Shown here piece after piece: positions 49,660 through 62,799 of a DNA stretch of 64,000 nt. The notes beneath the pieces were generated by a model that was not told the origin of the DNA, made no database searches, and worked only from the letters and a program-made list of their open reading frames with translations. A program made the translations under genes and the position numbers. Within the stretch, counting starts at the first letter, position 1. Each line of letters begins with the position of its first letter. This stretch comes from Charina bottae (lineage: Eukaryota; Chordata; Lepidosauria; Squamata; Charinaidae), in assembly GCA_023362775.1 (NCBI GenBank), contig JALMGJ010000019.1, positions 642,501 through 706,500 of the forward strand, given 5' to 3'.

Positions 49660-51490
49660 CTGCCTGCCATGAATGCAGCAGCTCTCAGTTGTCCATGGAG
49701 TAAGCAGGCATCCTGGGGTCTATTTAGCCACGGAAGAGAGTGAATTGGTAGCTACTTTCATGTGTAACTTTATTGAGCAAACACTCGCTGAAGAAAACCA
49801 GGAAACGTTCAATACGCATCTTAAGAAGTTAGGCATATATTTAAACTACACTATTAAAAAAATTGGGTACTTCTGGTTCTGCATCACTTTATTCCAAGAT
49901 GAGCTTTCTTTGTTTCTAAGGAATTGGGCTATTTCTTATTTAGGTTGGGTGTTCTTCTTGTGTGTCAAAGTCAAGGCCAATGTCTGGTGGGTTTTGTCAT
50001 GGGAAAGCAGTCTGGCAATTCAAGGGGCATTGAGGTTGCGGCTGAAGGAAACCTTGTGCCTCCCCATCCAGATACAGCCCCCCCCCCAACAAAACCCAGC
50101 CCTTGCCTGAAGGATTGGCCAGCCAGTGGACGTTGGAAAGAGGATGCTGGACGGATGGTGACGTGGTCCTGACACAGCAACCCAAGCTACTCTGGGGGGG
50201 GGGGGGGAGAGAAGCTATGGATAAATCTCCCCCGTTCCTTAAACAACACCTCTGGAATCTAGGATTTTGACTTTGGGGAAATCATGGTATTTGGAAACCT
50301 TAGAATGCTACAGTTTTCTCACTGAATGCAGGGTGAATTTAACATATTTCAGCAAAAAAAAAGTTTGTGCTGTCCAAGTTTTCAGGAGGACTAATGTTTT
50401 GTTTTTGGTGGCAGTTTTTCATAGAAAAAAATGAGACAGATTGGTAATTACTTTTGAACTATATTGGTTGGTGTGTAATGATTCTTCTGGTGGCAAATGG
50501 TTTCAGGGAGAAAGAGGGCTCATCTGTCGACTGCTGGTGCCCCCCCCCCCCAGCCAGCCCTACCTCGCCAGCAGGCATCTGAGTTCCCTCACCACCCACC
50601 ACCATTAAGAGATTTCAAATTTTGGCCTCGGTTCCAAAACAGCCAATCGCTCCTCGCCCGTCAGGCCTTGCCGCCAGCCAATTCGGCGCATGGGCCAGAG
50701 GGAGGCGGGAAAGGTGTCAGGGATATGCCCACGACAATCACATGACCTCAGCTGACCATGGCGTGGCAGCACAGTGGCTTTGCCAAATTTCAATCCCACG
50801 GGAGTCATGGGTCCCTGATTTTGGACACATTCTGTAACAGCCCATTTGAGTACCTTGGTTCAAAATTGTTGCTCTGTGATGCACTGTTTCATCCAACTGA
50901 AGGTTACAGACAGACAGACACAAGAGTTTTAGTATTATATAGCTACAGTCCCATCCTACCTGCGTTTACTAAGCCCATTCCTTGATGTGCCCCTAGCAGG
51001 ACCACCTCCACCCCAGCATCCGTTGACTCTGGCCAGAACGGCTGTTTTCCCAGGAAGAAGCTTCAGCCGCCCGCCCCCCACCATACCCCCACCCTCCAGA
51101 TGCCAGGGGAGCCTCGTCCTTTCTTCTCTTGGCTGCAGTTCATGTGGGAGAAGACAGGAACTGAGGCCATTTGGGTACCTTCTCCTTCACACAGCCCCCA
51201 CCCCCCCCCCACGGCCACCTCCACCTTCTGGTCTTCTTTTTAAAGCTCTTCTCAGCAGGGAGGGGGCAGCCGGGATGAAGCGCGGTGGGTGTGCAGAGTT
51301 CCTTTAGTTTTCTATATGCTTTGGGGTTTGTGGCACAGCAGGGGTCTCAAATGGAGGATTGTGATCCGGGGGGGGGGGGTCACTGTGTGCCTAGGCTCCA
51401 TCAGAGTAGGGAGCAAAGCCCCAACCTCCTTTTGAGAGAATGCTAACCCTGGTTCCAGCCATCTCTCAAAACCATCCACTGATCACACCA
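49660..51490. other. Intergenic, nothing recognised
   Basis: ADRA2C 3' UTR probably occupies the first part. G-runs at 50198 and 51369 and T/C-rich segments are present, but no gene, RNA or repeat that I can name. Confidence 0.5.
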
Positions 51491-51495
51491 TTATT

Positions 51496-52635
51496 CATGA
51501 GGACATGATGGCAACAACCCTCGATAACAATGGCTCTCAAAGCGATCCATTTAAAGTGGAATCCGGCATTAAACAGGGATGTGTTATTGCTCCAACCTTA
51601 TTCGCTATCTTCATCGCTATGATTATGCACCTTGTTGAAGAGAAACTTCCTACTGGTGTAGAAATTATATATCGAACAGATGGAAAGCTTTTTAATCTTA
51701 ATAGGCTGAAAGCAAAAAATAAGGTAATTACAACTTCTGTTATAGAACTTCAATATGCTGATGATAACGTAGTCTGTGCACACTCCGAGGAAGATCTTCA
51801 AACTATCCTAAACATCTTTGCAGAAGCATATGAAAAGCTCGGCCTCTCGATTAACATTAAAAAAACCAAAGTGCTTTACCAGCAAGTTCGAACCAATCCC
51901 TCTGCAGCGCCATCAATCCAGCTTAAAGGTGTGTTACTAGAAAATGTCGACCACTTTTCTTATCTTGGCAGCCATCTGTCTACAAAAGCTGACATCGAGG
52001 CTGAAATTCAGCATCGCCTGAGCTCTGCGAGTGTAGCTTTCTCCCGAATGAAGCGTAGAGTGTTTGAGGATCGGGACATTCGCAGGGAGACCAAAATTCT
52101 GCAAATTACTTGGGAAGATAGGCGGACTAATGTTAGCGTATTAGAAGAAGCGAAAACCACCAGCATTGAAACAAGGATCATCCAACATCAACTTCGCTGG
52201 ACCGGCCATGTTGTTCGAATGCCTGACCATCGTCTTCCAAAGCAGCTACTTTACTCCCAACTTAAGAATGGAAAATGGAATATTGGTGGACAGCAAAAGA
52301 GATTCAAAGACACTCTCAAAGCTAATTTTAAAAAATGTAATATCAGCATTGAGAACTGGGAAGCCCTAACTCATGAGCGTTTCAATTGGAGGTCAGCCTT
52401 TATTAATGGCGCTATGGACTTTGAAGAAGCACGAGTACAGGGCGAAAGGGAGAAAAGAGCTAAAAGGAAGGCACGTCAGGCAAACCCTCATCATGACCGT
52501 CTCCCACCCGGCAACCTATGCCCTCATTGTGGGAGGTTGTGCGGATCCAGAATTGGCCTTTATAGCCACTTACGGATCCACCGTTAAAATTTTACCTTTG
52601 GAAGACAATCTTACTCGGCTACGAGTGATCGCCAA
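51496..52635 (+). mobile_element. 5'-truncated LINE copy 3 with 117-bp in-frame deletion
   Basis: Colinear with LINE copy 2 from about 29704 to its 3' end. The frame is open for 360 residues (51505-52587), includes QYADDNVVCAH and ends with the same C2H2 finger. Relative to copy 2, 117 bp (about 30305-30421) are missing at a shared AAAAT, removing 39 codons without breaking the frame. The 3' stem-loop is at 52613-52626, the element ends ATCGCCAA at 52635, and GATAGATAGAT follows as tail. Confidence 0.93.
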
Positions 52636-53039
52636 GATAGATAGATTCATGAGGAACCCCCACAGGGTAGGAATAGTGAGCTTGATCTTGGTCTGCACCA
52701 AAGGAAGATACTCAGTGAAACAGAGTTGTGCACGATTTTCCAGCGGGGATTCTCTTGGGTAAGATTTGCTAAAGGTATGTTTTTGCAGAAACCATGGTTT
52801 CAACTGGATGCAGTAGACACATATAGGTTCTTTTGAGGGGACTGCCCTGCAGTTGGGGCCAAAAACTCATGGCTGCCCACATATGGATGAAGCCCGGCGT
52901 GTCTATCGGAGCAAATGCAGAGGCCGCCCCATCAGCACACGCGGGGAGTTTGAGCTTGCGCAGAACAGCTTGACGCGTCTCTGGGTCGCGGCGGCATTGG
53001 CCAAGTGCTTCCAAACCGTCGGTTGTCACTGAAATCCTT

Positions 53040-53580
53040 TATTCCAAGTCTGGCTTTGACCTCCTCGTTCGGGTGCTTCTTCCAGACCCTCGAAGGACAC
53101 TCTTCCACCCCCCCTTTCTTCTCTCCTCAAGGCTAAGCATTTCCAGTTGCTCATTTCTAGTCAGCCGCATCGCCCGTCTCCTTTGCAGTTTATCTGATTC
53201 CACTGCCCAGAAGTAAACACAATTCTCAGCTCTGTGTGCGCGTGTGTCCAACCAACCCAGAGTAAAGAAACTACTTGCGGTGTAACCTGACACTGAAGCC
53301 CTTTTTCTGCATCCGAGTTACGCTGCTGAGTCAGGCGCTGCTTGCCCGCAACTGCATTTCCAGATCCTTTCCACAAGTACATTGCAAGCCAGCGGTCCCC
53401 ACGTGGTTTTTGTTTCCTAAGTGAAGAACGTGGCCCTTGCCTCTGTTAAATTTCATTCTGTCCTTTTTCAGCCCATTTTGCTAACCTTTAAAAATCATTT
53501 TGAAGTTTCTTTATCTTCTAGGACAGCTTTAAGATGTGTGGACTTCAACTCCCAGAATTCTATGTACTATTAATAAAAAC
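53040..53580 (-). mobile_element. CR1/L3-like fragment (minus) ending at a palindromic-repeat half
   Basis: 53400-53470 on the minus strand reads as the CR1/L3 segment 'gaaatttaacagaggcaagggccacgttcttcacttagg'. 53524-53562 then carries 'agctttaagatgtgtggacttcaactcccagaattct', one arm of the palindromic element family. Confidence 0.6.
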
Positions 53581-53589
53581 TACTGCTCG

Positions 53590-55250
53590 CATTAGAAGGA
53601 CCTTGCTGCCTGAATGCCCTCCAAAAGAGGATCGCCTTCGCCCTTTTTCTAAACAGCACGTCGGCCCTCGGGAGCCAGGCTCCTCCAGAGAGAGAGGGCT
53701 GCCACGGGGAACCCCCTTCTCCCGGCCCCAATCCCCCAAACTCTCAGGGAGGGCGCCTAGAGCAGCCCAAGTGGGACAGGGAGAGCCTACTAGATGGAGA
53801 TGGTCCTGAACGTGACCAGGGCTCAAATGATCAAGAGCGCTGGAGGTCATCCCCAGGACCCCGAATTGGAACCGGACGCCTGCGGGGGACCCAGGCCCAG
53901 GCGAGCCTGCCAAACAGGCGACTGACGGTGGGTCAGCTGCAGCTTCTGTTTGCAAGGGCAGCGCTCCGTCAAGAGAATTGCAACGTTTGAGCCGAGAGGC
54001 GAACAAAGGCAGGAGTCGCTGTCTTCAGGACAGGGCGTTTCTGCCCCATGAGGTAGACCAGACCAGGAAATCAACTCCACCGAATTGCCCCCGTCCGAGT
54101 TGCCTTCCCAGAAAGAGCTCCAGCTGATCCAAGCACTTCTTCTCTTCGCTTTGGTTTGCTAACATCCTTCCTGATTCTTCGTGGAATGCTTCATGCAGTT
54201 CTTTTCTCAGTTCCTTCTGGATTTACGCCTTCAGCCCTCCCGCCAGACCCCGTTTGAAGTCCTGATCGAGTGTCCAAAGGCCTCCCTCCCTGTCTTTGTG
54301 AAGGGAAGCCATCCAGGGCCGGCAATTCCTCACCCGGACAATGCAGGCTGTGGGATGAACTGCTGCTCATGGATACAATTTTTGCCTCCTTTTAAGGACA
54401 TGCCGACATGAAGGCTGCGAGCTCCAGTCAATCATCCAGGCTGCTACCTTTTCTCGTGACTCGACTCCAAAAGCAGAATAAAACCCTGGTTTTTAGACTA
54501 TAAAAGCTGCATGCCAGAAAGGAAGGGTGTCTGTAGGATGGCTCTTAACTAAGGGTCGACATGCAGCAGCGTTCGATGCCGGAATGTCCCTCTCTGAAGC
54601 AAGCCTGCTCCTCCATGAAAGATGTCCTGGTCCCGGCCAGTCCCAATAGAGATGCTGACGGAAAAGCTCGCTGGCTGCTCCTCGCAGGCTGAGGGGCCTG
54701 TACTATGCAGGACCCCCCTCCTTCCTTTCTAAAAATGGGGGCAGGGTTGGTAAACCCCCGTCCCCAGGCAGTGGGCCATGCTTATTAACATGGGAGAAGA
54801 GTGAGGGTAAGATTGGAGTTGATTTTGGTCACTTTGGTGGAATTAGATCCTCCCTCCCTCCCTCCCTCCAGCAGAGAAACCAAATGCTGACCCTTCCCTG
54901 TTCTTATTGGCAGTCGATCAGCCAAATTCTTTAAATCCTGCCAGATACTTTCATGCTTCATACTCCCTACAGAGTTCAAAAAAGTAGGAGGCCGGTAGCA
55001 CCTTTTCTGACTGACGAAGTCTAGCTCTCCAAAGCGCACGCCTTTTAATAGAACTGCTGGGCTGGGGAAGGGGCTCCCTTTCGCCACCATAGACTAACAC
55101 GGCTGTCCCCCTACAACACCTGCGGAGATCAGAGAAAACTCTTTCTGGCATCTGGAGAAATATCACCGTCCAGCTGCATCGGGCCATGATTAGGAATCAT
55201 AGAACACAGCTGTTCCTTTCTATTCTATACTGATCAAGCCCTTTTCACAG
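53590..55250. other. Intergenic; repeat fragment at 54950-55110
   Basis: 54950-55110 contains 'gtaggaggccggtagcacctttt...catagactaacacggctgtc', an interspersed-repeat fragment of a type common in reptile genomes. Nothing else can be supported. Confidence 0.4.
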
Positions 55251-55252
55251 TA

Positions 55253-55500
55253 CAGGTAGTCCTCGCTTAATGACCACAATTGGGATTGGAATTTCGGTTG
55301 CTAAGCGAAGCGGTCATTAAGCAAATCCGACCCAATGTTACGACCTTTTTTGCGGCGGTCGTTAAGTGAATCGTCACGGGCGTTAAGCAAACCACGTGGT
55401 AGTTAAGTGAATCACACAGTTCCCGACTGATTTTGCTTGCCGGAAGCCGGCTGGGAAGGTTGAAAATGGCAATCGTGTGACCACAGGACGCTACATTCGC
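55253..55500. mobile_element. CAGGTAGTCCTC MITE (copy B, right end eroded)
   Basis: Preceded by TA, the left terminus CAGGTAGTCCTCGCTTA is followed by the internal 'atgaccacaattggga...ggcaatcgtgtgaccacaggacgct' text shared with copy A. I cannot find the right terminus; the element seems truncated near 55500. Confidence 0.65.
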
Positions 55501-55888
55501 AAAGGTCAGCTTGGGACGTCCTGCCTAAAAAGCCCTCCGGGTTCCTTTTCCTCCTTTTCTGGGAAGAGCCGGGAGACGGGGACTATCGATTCGGAAAAAG
55601 CAGGTGTGCCGCAAGGAGGGCAGCTATTGGAATCGGCCACCCCGGCCCAGAAGGAAGCGAAGACACGGGAGCTCGGCTTTCCTGGAATCCTTTTGCTGTT
55701 AATGGTTGAGATATCGATCATTTGTCAGGTAATGCTTATCTGCTTGAGACTGCAACTGTCACATCAGGCCTTTTAAATGTAGACCATCTCAGCGGCGATT
55801 CCATTAGAAACAGCAGCTCAGATATGTCAGGGTCTATAGGCAAGCCAGGCCAGAAACAAGTCTGTGTACCTGAGGAGGAGGGTTGGTG

Positions 55889-55889
<1 letters not shown>

Positions 55890-55922
<33 letters not shown>
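55890..55922 (+). repeat. (GT)n microsatellite
   Basis: Sixteen uninterrupted GT dinucleotides. Confidence 0.95.
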
Positions 55923-55925
<3 letters not shown>

Positions 55926-55929
55926 ATAT

Positions 55930-56750
55930 ACGCAAGAGGTCAGTCTGCAAATGCCACCTGATGTCTCGGAGACCCCTGGGAAGCCACAGCTCTACTTTCT
56001 TATTGCCTAATTCATCACTCCGTGAAGAAACCAAAAACGGAGCCACGTTTTCTGTCCCGGCAGGTAGTTTAAAAGGGGTCTGTGCCTCCTGCCAGGGCGC
56101 CTGCAGCAAAGGCCCATCTCGGTGGGAGGGGGCTGGTTCCCCCAGGACAGAAAAGCCACACTTTCTGGACATGGCTGGACGTGAGACCAAGAGGCTGCGG
56201 TTCTTCTAGTCGCGAGGCAGTCCTACTCTCTGCAAACACTGGAGCGGAGGCTGCACATCGTTATTTCCTTTTGCTCCTCTGCAGTTCCAATAAAACAAGT
56301 GACAGCAAAATGAACCCCTGATAGCAAATCAATTAAAATGAAGTTCCGTAAGAAAGGCAGCCTGGATGTGGCGCAGTCGTTATCCTGCAAATCTCCAGGG
56401 AAGTCCCCCAATCTTCAATAAAGCAAGGCAGCGCTGGGGACGCCTGAGGATGCCGCCGTTGAGCACCCCCCACTTGGAAGCACCAGTGACAGCATGCTGA
56501 GCCACAAGGCCACCGGTCCCATTCAAAGGGGGCCCATCCGTTGTTCCTCATCACACTGGAGAGAGGTACCAAGTAGGGGGCTGGATGATTCCATCCTGGG
56601 TCGTCTACTTTGAACATTATTATTAAAAACTCAGAATAGGGAATATTTGGTGCATGTCCTGAGGATACTGCCTTGGGTAGAACGGTTAATATCCTAAAAA
56701 TATAATTAATAACATTCAAAACAATCTTGGTAAGTTAAAGTAACGGAATC
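55930..56750. other. Intergenic, nothing recognised
   Basis: Several short frames on both strands with no family resemblance; no repeats I can name. Confidence 0.4.
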
Positions 56751-56759
56751 ACATTTCTC

Positions 56760-57175
56760 AGAGACACTTTGGACTCAAAAACCAGATGTAGAGGCATAGG
56801 ATGGGATCTTCCTGACTTGGTAACAATACGTGGTCTTGAAATAACCGGTGACTGCAGACTGAATGTGTGCCAGCAGTGTGATGCAGCAAAGAAGCCAAAT
56901 GCAATTTTAGGCTGCATCAATAAAACTTGGATGTTATTCAGTTTTAAAGTGCCTCCCTCCTCGAGTCCTTTGTCCAATTCTGAAAACTATAATTTAAGGA
57001 GGATCAGAGAAACAGGGACTAGCTCAGAGAAGGGCAGTGAAGATGATCAGGGGAATAGAAACTAAATCCTGTGAAGAAAGATTAAAGGAGCTGCTGGGTA
57101 TATTTAGCCTTGGCAAAAGATGACTCTGGAAGGATACAGCAGAACATCTCAATATCTGAGATGTCACGCAGAACA

Positions 57176-57217
<42 letters not shown>

Positions 57218-58145
57218 GAATTTATCACTGCCCATCTCTACAACAGTAGACTCTGTTACATCACAACCTGTTTTCTCTTGTTCCAAAGTGCAGGACACAA
57301 AATAATAGGAGTAAGTGGCAGGAAGGCAGATTCTGATTTAATGTTAGAGAAAACTTCCTAACTCCTAGACCAGCTGGACAGTGGAACCACTGGATGGGTT
57401 CCAGTGTGTTGGAGATTCTGGCAAATCCAGCATGCCTCATCAGCATATGGATGGCTGCTCTAGGATGCAAGCTCTCCATGCTTTTGAGGAAGCTGTTTGT
57501 GGCCACTCCCACTTCCTCTTCTCTCTCTCAGATTCTTCCATGAGGAGGAAGCAGCACGTGGCTGCTCCTCTCCATGGAGAGAGGCCATGTGCTAGGCCTC
57601 ATTCTCTCTCTCTCTCTCCTCCTTGGACCGGGAGCAAGCCCAGGGCTGTGTGCTGCTCCATTCTAGGCCATAGATGGGCCCAGGAGACTTTCGCCCCTTT
57701 CTACATGTATCTCTTGCAGCAAGCAGGGCAAGAGGTATTAAGTTTAGGGAAACGAAGAAGAAATGGAACATCATTTATCTATCAAAATGTTGTACCTGCA
57801 ATGAATAAACGTAAGGACTCTTTTGTACTTACTTTTCATATCTGCCATGTCTAAGCGCGTGTTTCTTTACGCTTGGGTGGGCTAAGGGTGTAAGATTAAC
57901 CTAGATCTCTCTAATATGGTCATGGGCTCTATTTTTAAACAATATTCTTTTTCTGTACACGAACTTTGCAGCTCTGCTCCATTTCAGTAGTTCTAACAGA
58001 CTGCTGAATGGGCTTCACAGTGGAGGCTGGATGGCCTTCGGTCTGGGACGCTTTCACTGGACTCCTGCAGGGAGGGATTGGACAACACAGCCTAGATGGC
58101 CCTTTCCAACACGAGGTTTCTATGCTTCTGGAGCCATCACAGAGC
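56760..58145 (+). mobile_element. CR1-like LINE fragments with a minus-oriented insertion
   Basis: 56870-57060 translates to 'CQQCDAAKKPNAILGCIN' and 'ENYNLRRIRETGTSSEKGSE', the CR1 RT C-terminal region. 57300-57450 and 58010-58145 are CR1-type 3' UTR text ('ctggacagtggaaccactgg', 'agggattggacaacacagcctagatgg'). Between them, 57178-57260 is a (TTA)n tail plus 'atcactgcccatctctac', a minus-oriented 3' end of the other LINE family. Confidence 0.6.
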
Positions 58146-58149
58146 TTCT

Positions 58150-59950
58150 CGGGGCATGGGACAAGGTGTGGAGATGGCCTTCTAAGTATTATAAGCCAGC
58201 CTCCCGTCAGAACGAGACTCCGATTTCAGAAGGCGCAAGAGGCGTATTAGCTGGACGTTGGAGGCAGCGGAAGGGAAAGGGGAAAGACCGCCCTCCCGCA
58301 GGCTTTACCTCGCTGGCACAAATCCCCCCCCGCCCCCCGGCACTTAGGATGCAGGTAGACGAGAAGAGGGGCAATTCGACAAAAATGGCTCGGACCAATC
58401 TGTAATACAAATCAGGGCAAAAAGACCCTATTCGCACCCCATCTCCCATTTCCCTGGATGCTTCCCTCCTGATTCTCTAACCCTCGTCTGGGCTGGGGAC
58501 AGAAGGGAATAAAATCGTTCTCCAGATCTGGAGAAAAATTGCTTTCCATGAAAATACCTGGTAGGTGTAGCTGAAAATGATCTGACGGGGGGCTGCAGCA
58601 CCCGAGGCAAAAAAAATGCTCTCTCTTGCAAGTGCCCCGTCGGGAACTGTTCCAGCCCAGACCGGCCTCTTCACTGCCCGGTTACTGGCCTGAAGGCGAG
58701 AGGCGCCATTTCCAGAGCAGGCAGATGGTGCTGATGCTGAGCAGCCCTTCCTTCTCATTCTCGGAGTGTCTCTCGACACCGTTCTCCTAAACGCCTTGGG
58801 GAAGAAACGGGAACCCCAAGAGCCAAAAACGCCCAGTAGCCAAGCCAGGTCTGGGACGGATGCAGACCACCCCCAGGTGTAGCCCGCTACGTCTTGGGAA
58901 TTGGAATGGCAGATCAACACCGGTCCAATCACTGATCATTGCTCTAATTGTGGAAGGAAAAAGGAAATGCTCCCTTTCAATCGAAGCTGACTTCCAGCAC
59001 AGGCCCGCGTCATTTTCTTGGTACGAGTGCAGAAACGGTTTGCCATGGCATTGCTGGCGATCGTTCTTACTTCCCAACCTGGCCCGGGGCTGTGAGATTT
59101 CCTCGTGGTCTCCCGTCTGAGTTCTAACCAGGCCTGACTTTCATTTTTGAGAGAGCGAAGGTCAGCTAGATTGATCAATTGTTCGTTTTTCATTTCACTT
59201 GCTGCAAACATTTGTCTGCATGGATTATAAAACAGTTTCTTCGATCTTTGAAACATGAGTTAAACTGGAAATATAACATCATTTCAAACCAATGGTTTTT
59301 TAAAAGACTGAATGTTTATCTAAATATTTAAAAATATTCAAGATTGATTTCATGATGTCCAGCAATGTTTACATTAACAAATGTCGCACTGCAAATTACA
59401 TCATAACTATTCAACCCAAAATACTCCCCTAAAACATGGGACACAGACTGAGGAGCTTCAGTCCAATCTCACGGCATGAACTATAAGGCCAGACCTCCTG
59501 GGTGCTCTGCACGTTTGCACCGTCAGGGATAACGTCCTAATCTAATTGCCGAGTTCTTGAAATGTGGAAAAAGGTAAACATACTGGAAGAACCACAGTCT
59601 CTGTGCTCCTAAAACCATCACAGGTCTCCACAGTGGATGCCCGGCTGATAGCTCTCTCAGATCACGAACATCCTAAACCCTAAACCCTGACTTCTAATTC
59701 TGACAGGAAAGCTTCAGTCTTCCACCCCTATTTCGCCAGAAGGCTGTTTTCGAGGCATCTTTCTTGCAGGAAGAGGACTTGGTCCCTGAAAATCTGACAA
59801 TGGATTCAGATCCATTAGTATTTGTGGCTTTATTGTAATTTTTACAACGGAGAAAAGATACTGCAACCTTTTCTCAAGCCCATATAAATCATGCTGATAA
59901 CTATTTTTCAGCCATTTGTGTGTTGAATTTACTTTAGCAAGTATTTGATT
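58150..59950. other. Intergenic, nothing recognised apart from a short CCCTAAA pair
   Basis: Positions 59671-59689 read CCTAAACCCTAAACCCT, a degenerate telomere-like run. No gene could be supported; the longest minus-strand frame (58477-58932) has no domain. Confidence 0.45.
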
Positions 59951-59956
59951 GCATTA

Positions 59957-60162
59957 CAGGTAGTCCTCATTTAGCAACCACAACTGGAACCTGCAACTCA
60001 GTCACTAAGTGAAACTGCAACTGTGCTGATGATCTTACTTCAGCTTTCTTTTGCTATACAGACCTGAGAAGGTCGTAAATGCGAGGACTAGTTGCAAAGT
60101 TACTTTTTCATCACCGTCGTAACTGCGAATGGGGCAGTCGCTAAACGAGGACTACCTGTACT
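59957..60162. mobile_element. CAGGTAGTCCTC MITE (copy C) with intact termini and TA duplication
   Basis: CAGGTAGTCCTC at 59957 and GAGGACTACCTG ending at 60161 are perfect 12-bp terminal inverted repeats. Both ends abut TA ('catTA|CAGG...CCTG|TActt'), the Tc1/mariner target duplication. Length about 205 bp, no coding capacity. Confidence 0.85.
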
Positions 60163-60164
60163 TA

Positions 60165-62520
60165 CTGCTATGAAGGCCAGACCGTGACAGCAATAGTGGA
60201 ATGTTTTAAATCTGTTTTGCATAGTCAGTTGACCTATGATGCACTCTGCCTGTTCCGAAGGCTGAGAAAGAGAACAAATTAAAAAGGTGCTGTGGTAAAA
60301 CTCCCGAGCCCTGAAAACATGGCTAATTCAACATCATTGCCACATGGCAGCACCTCTCTAGCCGATGGGTGTCCCAGGGTCCCCTCTGCAGCACGGCTGG
60401 CGCAGGGCTCCCGCCCCCTGCCGGGGGCCAAGACCCCCGTTGGCGCAGGAAGGCAACCTGGCGCACCACACAGAGGGAGAATCACAGTAGCATTGCTGCT
60501 TACTTCAAGACGTCGTTTCAATTAGGTCTACAGGGGAGAAGTGATTTCAGCCAGATGGGCTCCAAGTTCAGCCTTTGCCTCCTCTCACTTCAGGCATTAT
60601 TTGAACATTTCTGACAAGGTCAAGCTGTGGAAGGAAGGTTAAGCAAATGGAAGAAAGTCGTATTCTTCCTAATTGCCGCCATTCTTCCTGTGTTCCCAGG
60701 AAAGGATGTAATTGAGGGAAGCGGCTAATTCGGAAGGAATGCCAGGCGGGGGGGGGGGACCCCAAAGGTCTGGGGTTCCTGTTCTCCTTTGGCCAGATTT
60801 GCATCCTTTGTATATTCAGGGGACCATGTCCGAGAAAATGTCTTTGCTCTACACCGAAACGTCCTTTAGCCGCAAGTGTGGAAAAGCCCCCCCCCCCCGC
60901 CCGGTTCTCTGGGCCCACCACCCAGGCCAGGTGCCCTAAGAGGCCGATCCAGAGAGCCTTGCGCTACTGACTAACAGGCGCGCACCTGCTCCTGTGGCCC
61001 CGTTTGTGGCTGTGCATCCTCCTGAGGCGGTGCCCACCCCACAGCCAGGGTTCTGCCATCTCATCTGCGGCAGGTCAGGACTGGGTGAGAGTCATCAGGG
61101 AATCCCAGACTCGAAGAGCTCAGCTCTCCCGGAAAAAAGTGATGGCAAACTGCCTCTCCATTGTGCCTGGCATGCCCAATTGGTCTCCAGCAGTCCGGCT
61201 CACCTCAAGGGCATCTTTTATGCCATTTTGCCCAGAATCTTTGTGGGCATCCTTTGGGCCCCTTATTCCAGCTTCCCGGTCTTTTCCCAGAATCTTATTC
61301 TTTCATTATTATATATTCATTCGTCTTGCGATCCTTTCTCTAGAAGTTTAATTATTACTGTCTGTTAGTCCACCTTGTATCTTGTATAAAATGCGTGCCT
61401 TGAATAATTATTCCTCAGAAAGAAATCAGTGCCTGGTGGGGGACAAGAGAAACAGAATTCTCCTGATGCTGGCCGGCTGTCACCCACCTCACCCAAGCAA
61501 TCTCCAGGGCGTTCAAGCAAAGAAGTTACTCTGGTGCAGGTCCAGCAAGGCCACCCCACCCCACCCCACCCCACCCCTGGAGGCCTTCCTGCTTGTAGAA
61601 AGCCAGCCAGCGGGACCGCCTGCCCCTGTGTTAGAGAGAGAGTGAGAAGCTCTCGGTATACCAAGAGATTCTTAAGACACAAGAGGAGGCTCTTCCACAA
61701 CCCTAAAGATGCCCTAAGGGGAGGCAGCTTCAGGGCCTCAGAGGGGGCACTGGGGAAGGAGCCTGAGGCACCCGAGACTCCTGCTCCTGCGGTGGAAGGA
61801 TCCAGAATTCAGGCAGGGATTCTCTGGTGCCTCCGGAGAGGCACAGTGTTTACACTGCGGAGGGAGGTGAGCCAGAGCCTCACCTGGTCCGGTGGGAAGT
61901 TAAGGGCCAGACGGGCAGAAGGGCGGCCCTCTCTGCCTTCCTCTCTCAAGCAGACATGGGTGTCCACAGGTTAGGTTCAAAACAATCCAAGATGGGGACA
62001 GTGATGCAGTGCACATAACAAACAGGCAGAGCTTTGATCGGACCATCATGGCTGCCATCTTGACTTTTTTGACCACACTCTGCAGAAACCCCTGCAAACA
62101 GAGGACCAGACAGGCACTGTGGAGGGAGGAGGTCACCGATGGGGCAAGCGGAGCAGGAGATGAGCACTGCCCTGAGATCTTCAGCCACATCAGTGGGCAC
62201 TGAATGGCCAACCAGCTGGTGCTGGGGGCTCCAGTAACGGACACAGCAACCAGCTGCCGTTGCAGACCAGGCTTTGCAATAGCAAGATCTGAAGCAACAG
62301 TCCAGCTTGTTCAGCATCCCCATGAAAAACCTGCCAAAAATCTGCCTCTAAAAATTGCTACTGGCAGGTGCATACAATACTGTAACAACCATTATGCTTT
62401 TTTAAAAAATTGCTCCTAGCAGGAAGATCTACATTCAAGAGGAAATTTACCTGTCAAAGAACCAAAACAGGATAAATTGAGCTTAAAAGCTTCTGTCAGT
62501 TGATACCAATCCTTAAATAA
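60165..62520. other. Intergenic, nothing recognised
   Basis: Frames of 60-181 codons occur on both strands and overlap each other without a recognisable domain; a CCCAC run is at 61556-61577. No RNA gene was recognised. Confidence 0.45.
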
Positions 62521-62524
62521 ATTA

Positions 62525-62590
62525 CAGCAGTGTTTTTCAAACTTGGCAACTTTAAGATGTGTGGACTTCAACTCCCAGAATTCTGAATTC
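62525..62590 (+). repeat. Half of a palindromic element (cttcaactcccagaattc family)
   Basis: 'gcagtgtttttcaaacttggcaactttaagatgtgtggacttcaactcccagaattc' is the best-preserved left arm of the family; the right arm is absent. Confidence 0.7.
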
Positions 62591-62799
62591 CTATGAAGCC
62601 TCCCTAGGCTTGGCGAGGGAGCGGACTGTGAATTTCCCTCTCAGCGTACCTGGAACAAGTCAGCATCTCCTTACACCACACATTGAACCCTGCAGATTCT
62701 TATGCCGCTCACTGTGTGGATGCCCACCAGTTCCGGTTGTTTGAAAGGGGCTGAAGAAATCCTGGGGGAACGGGCGCCCAAGGCTGGTGGCCCTAACAG

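Noticed and set aside
58477..58932. 151-codon minus-strand frame
   Set aside because: Hydrophobic and low in recognisable motifs, no splice or promoter context; not supportable as a gene.
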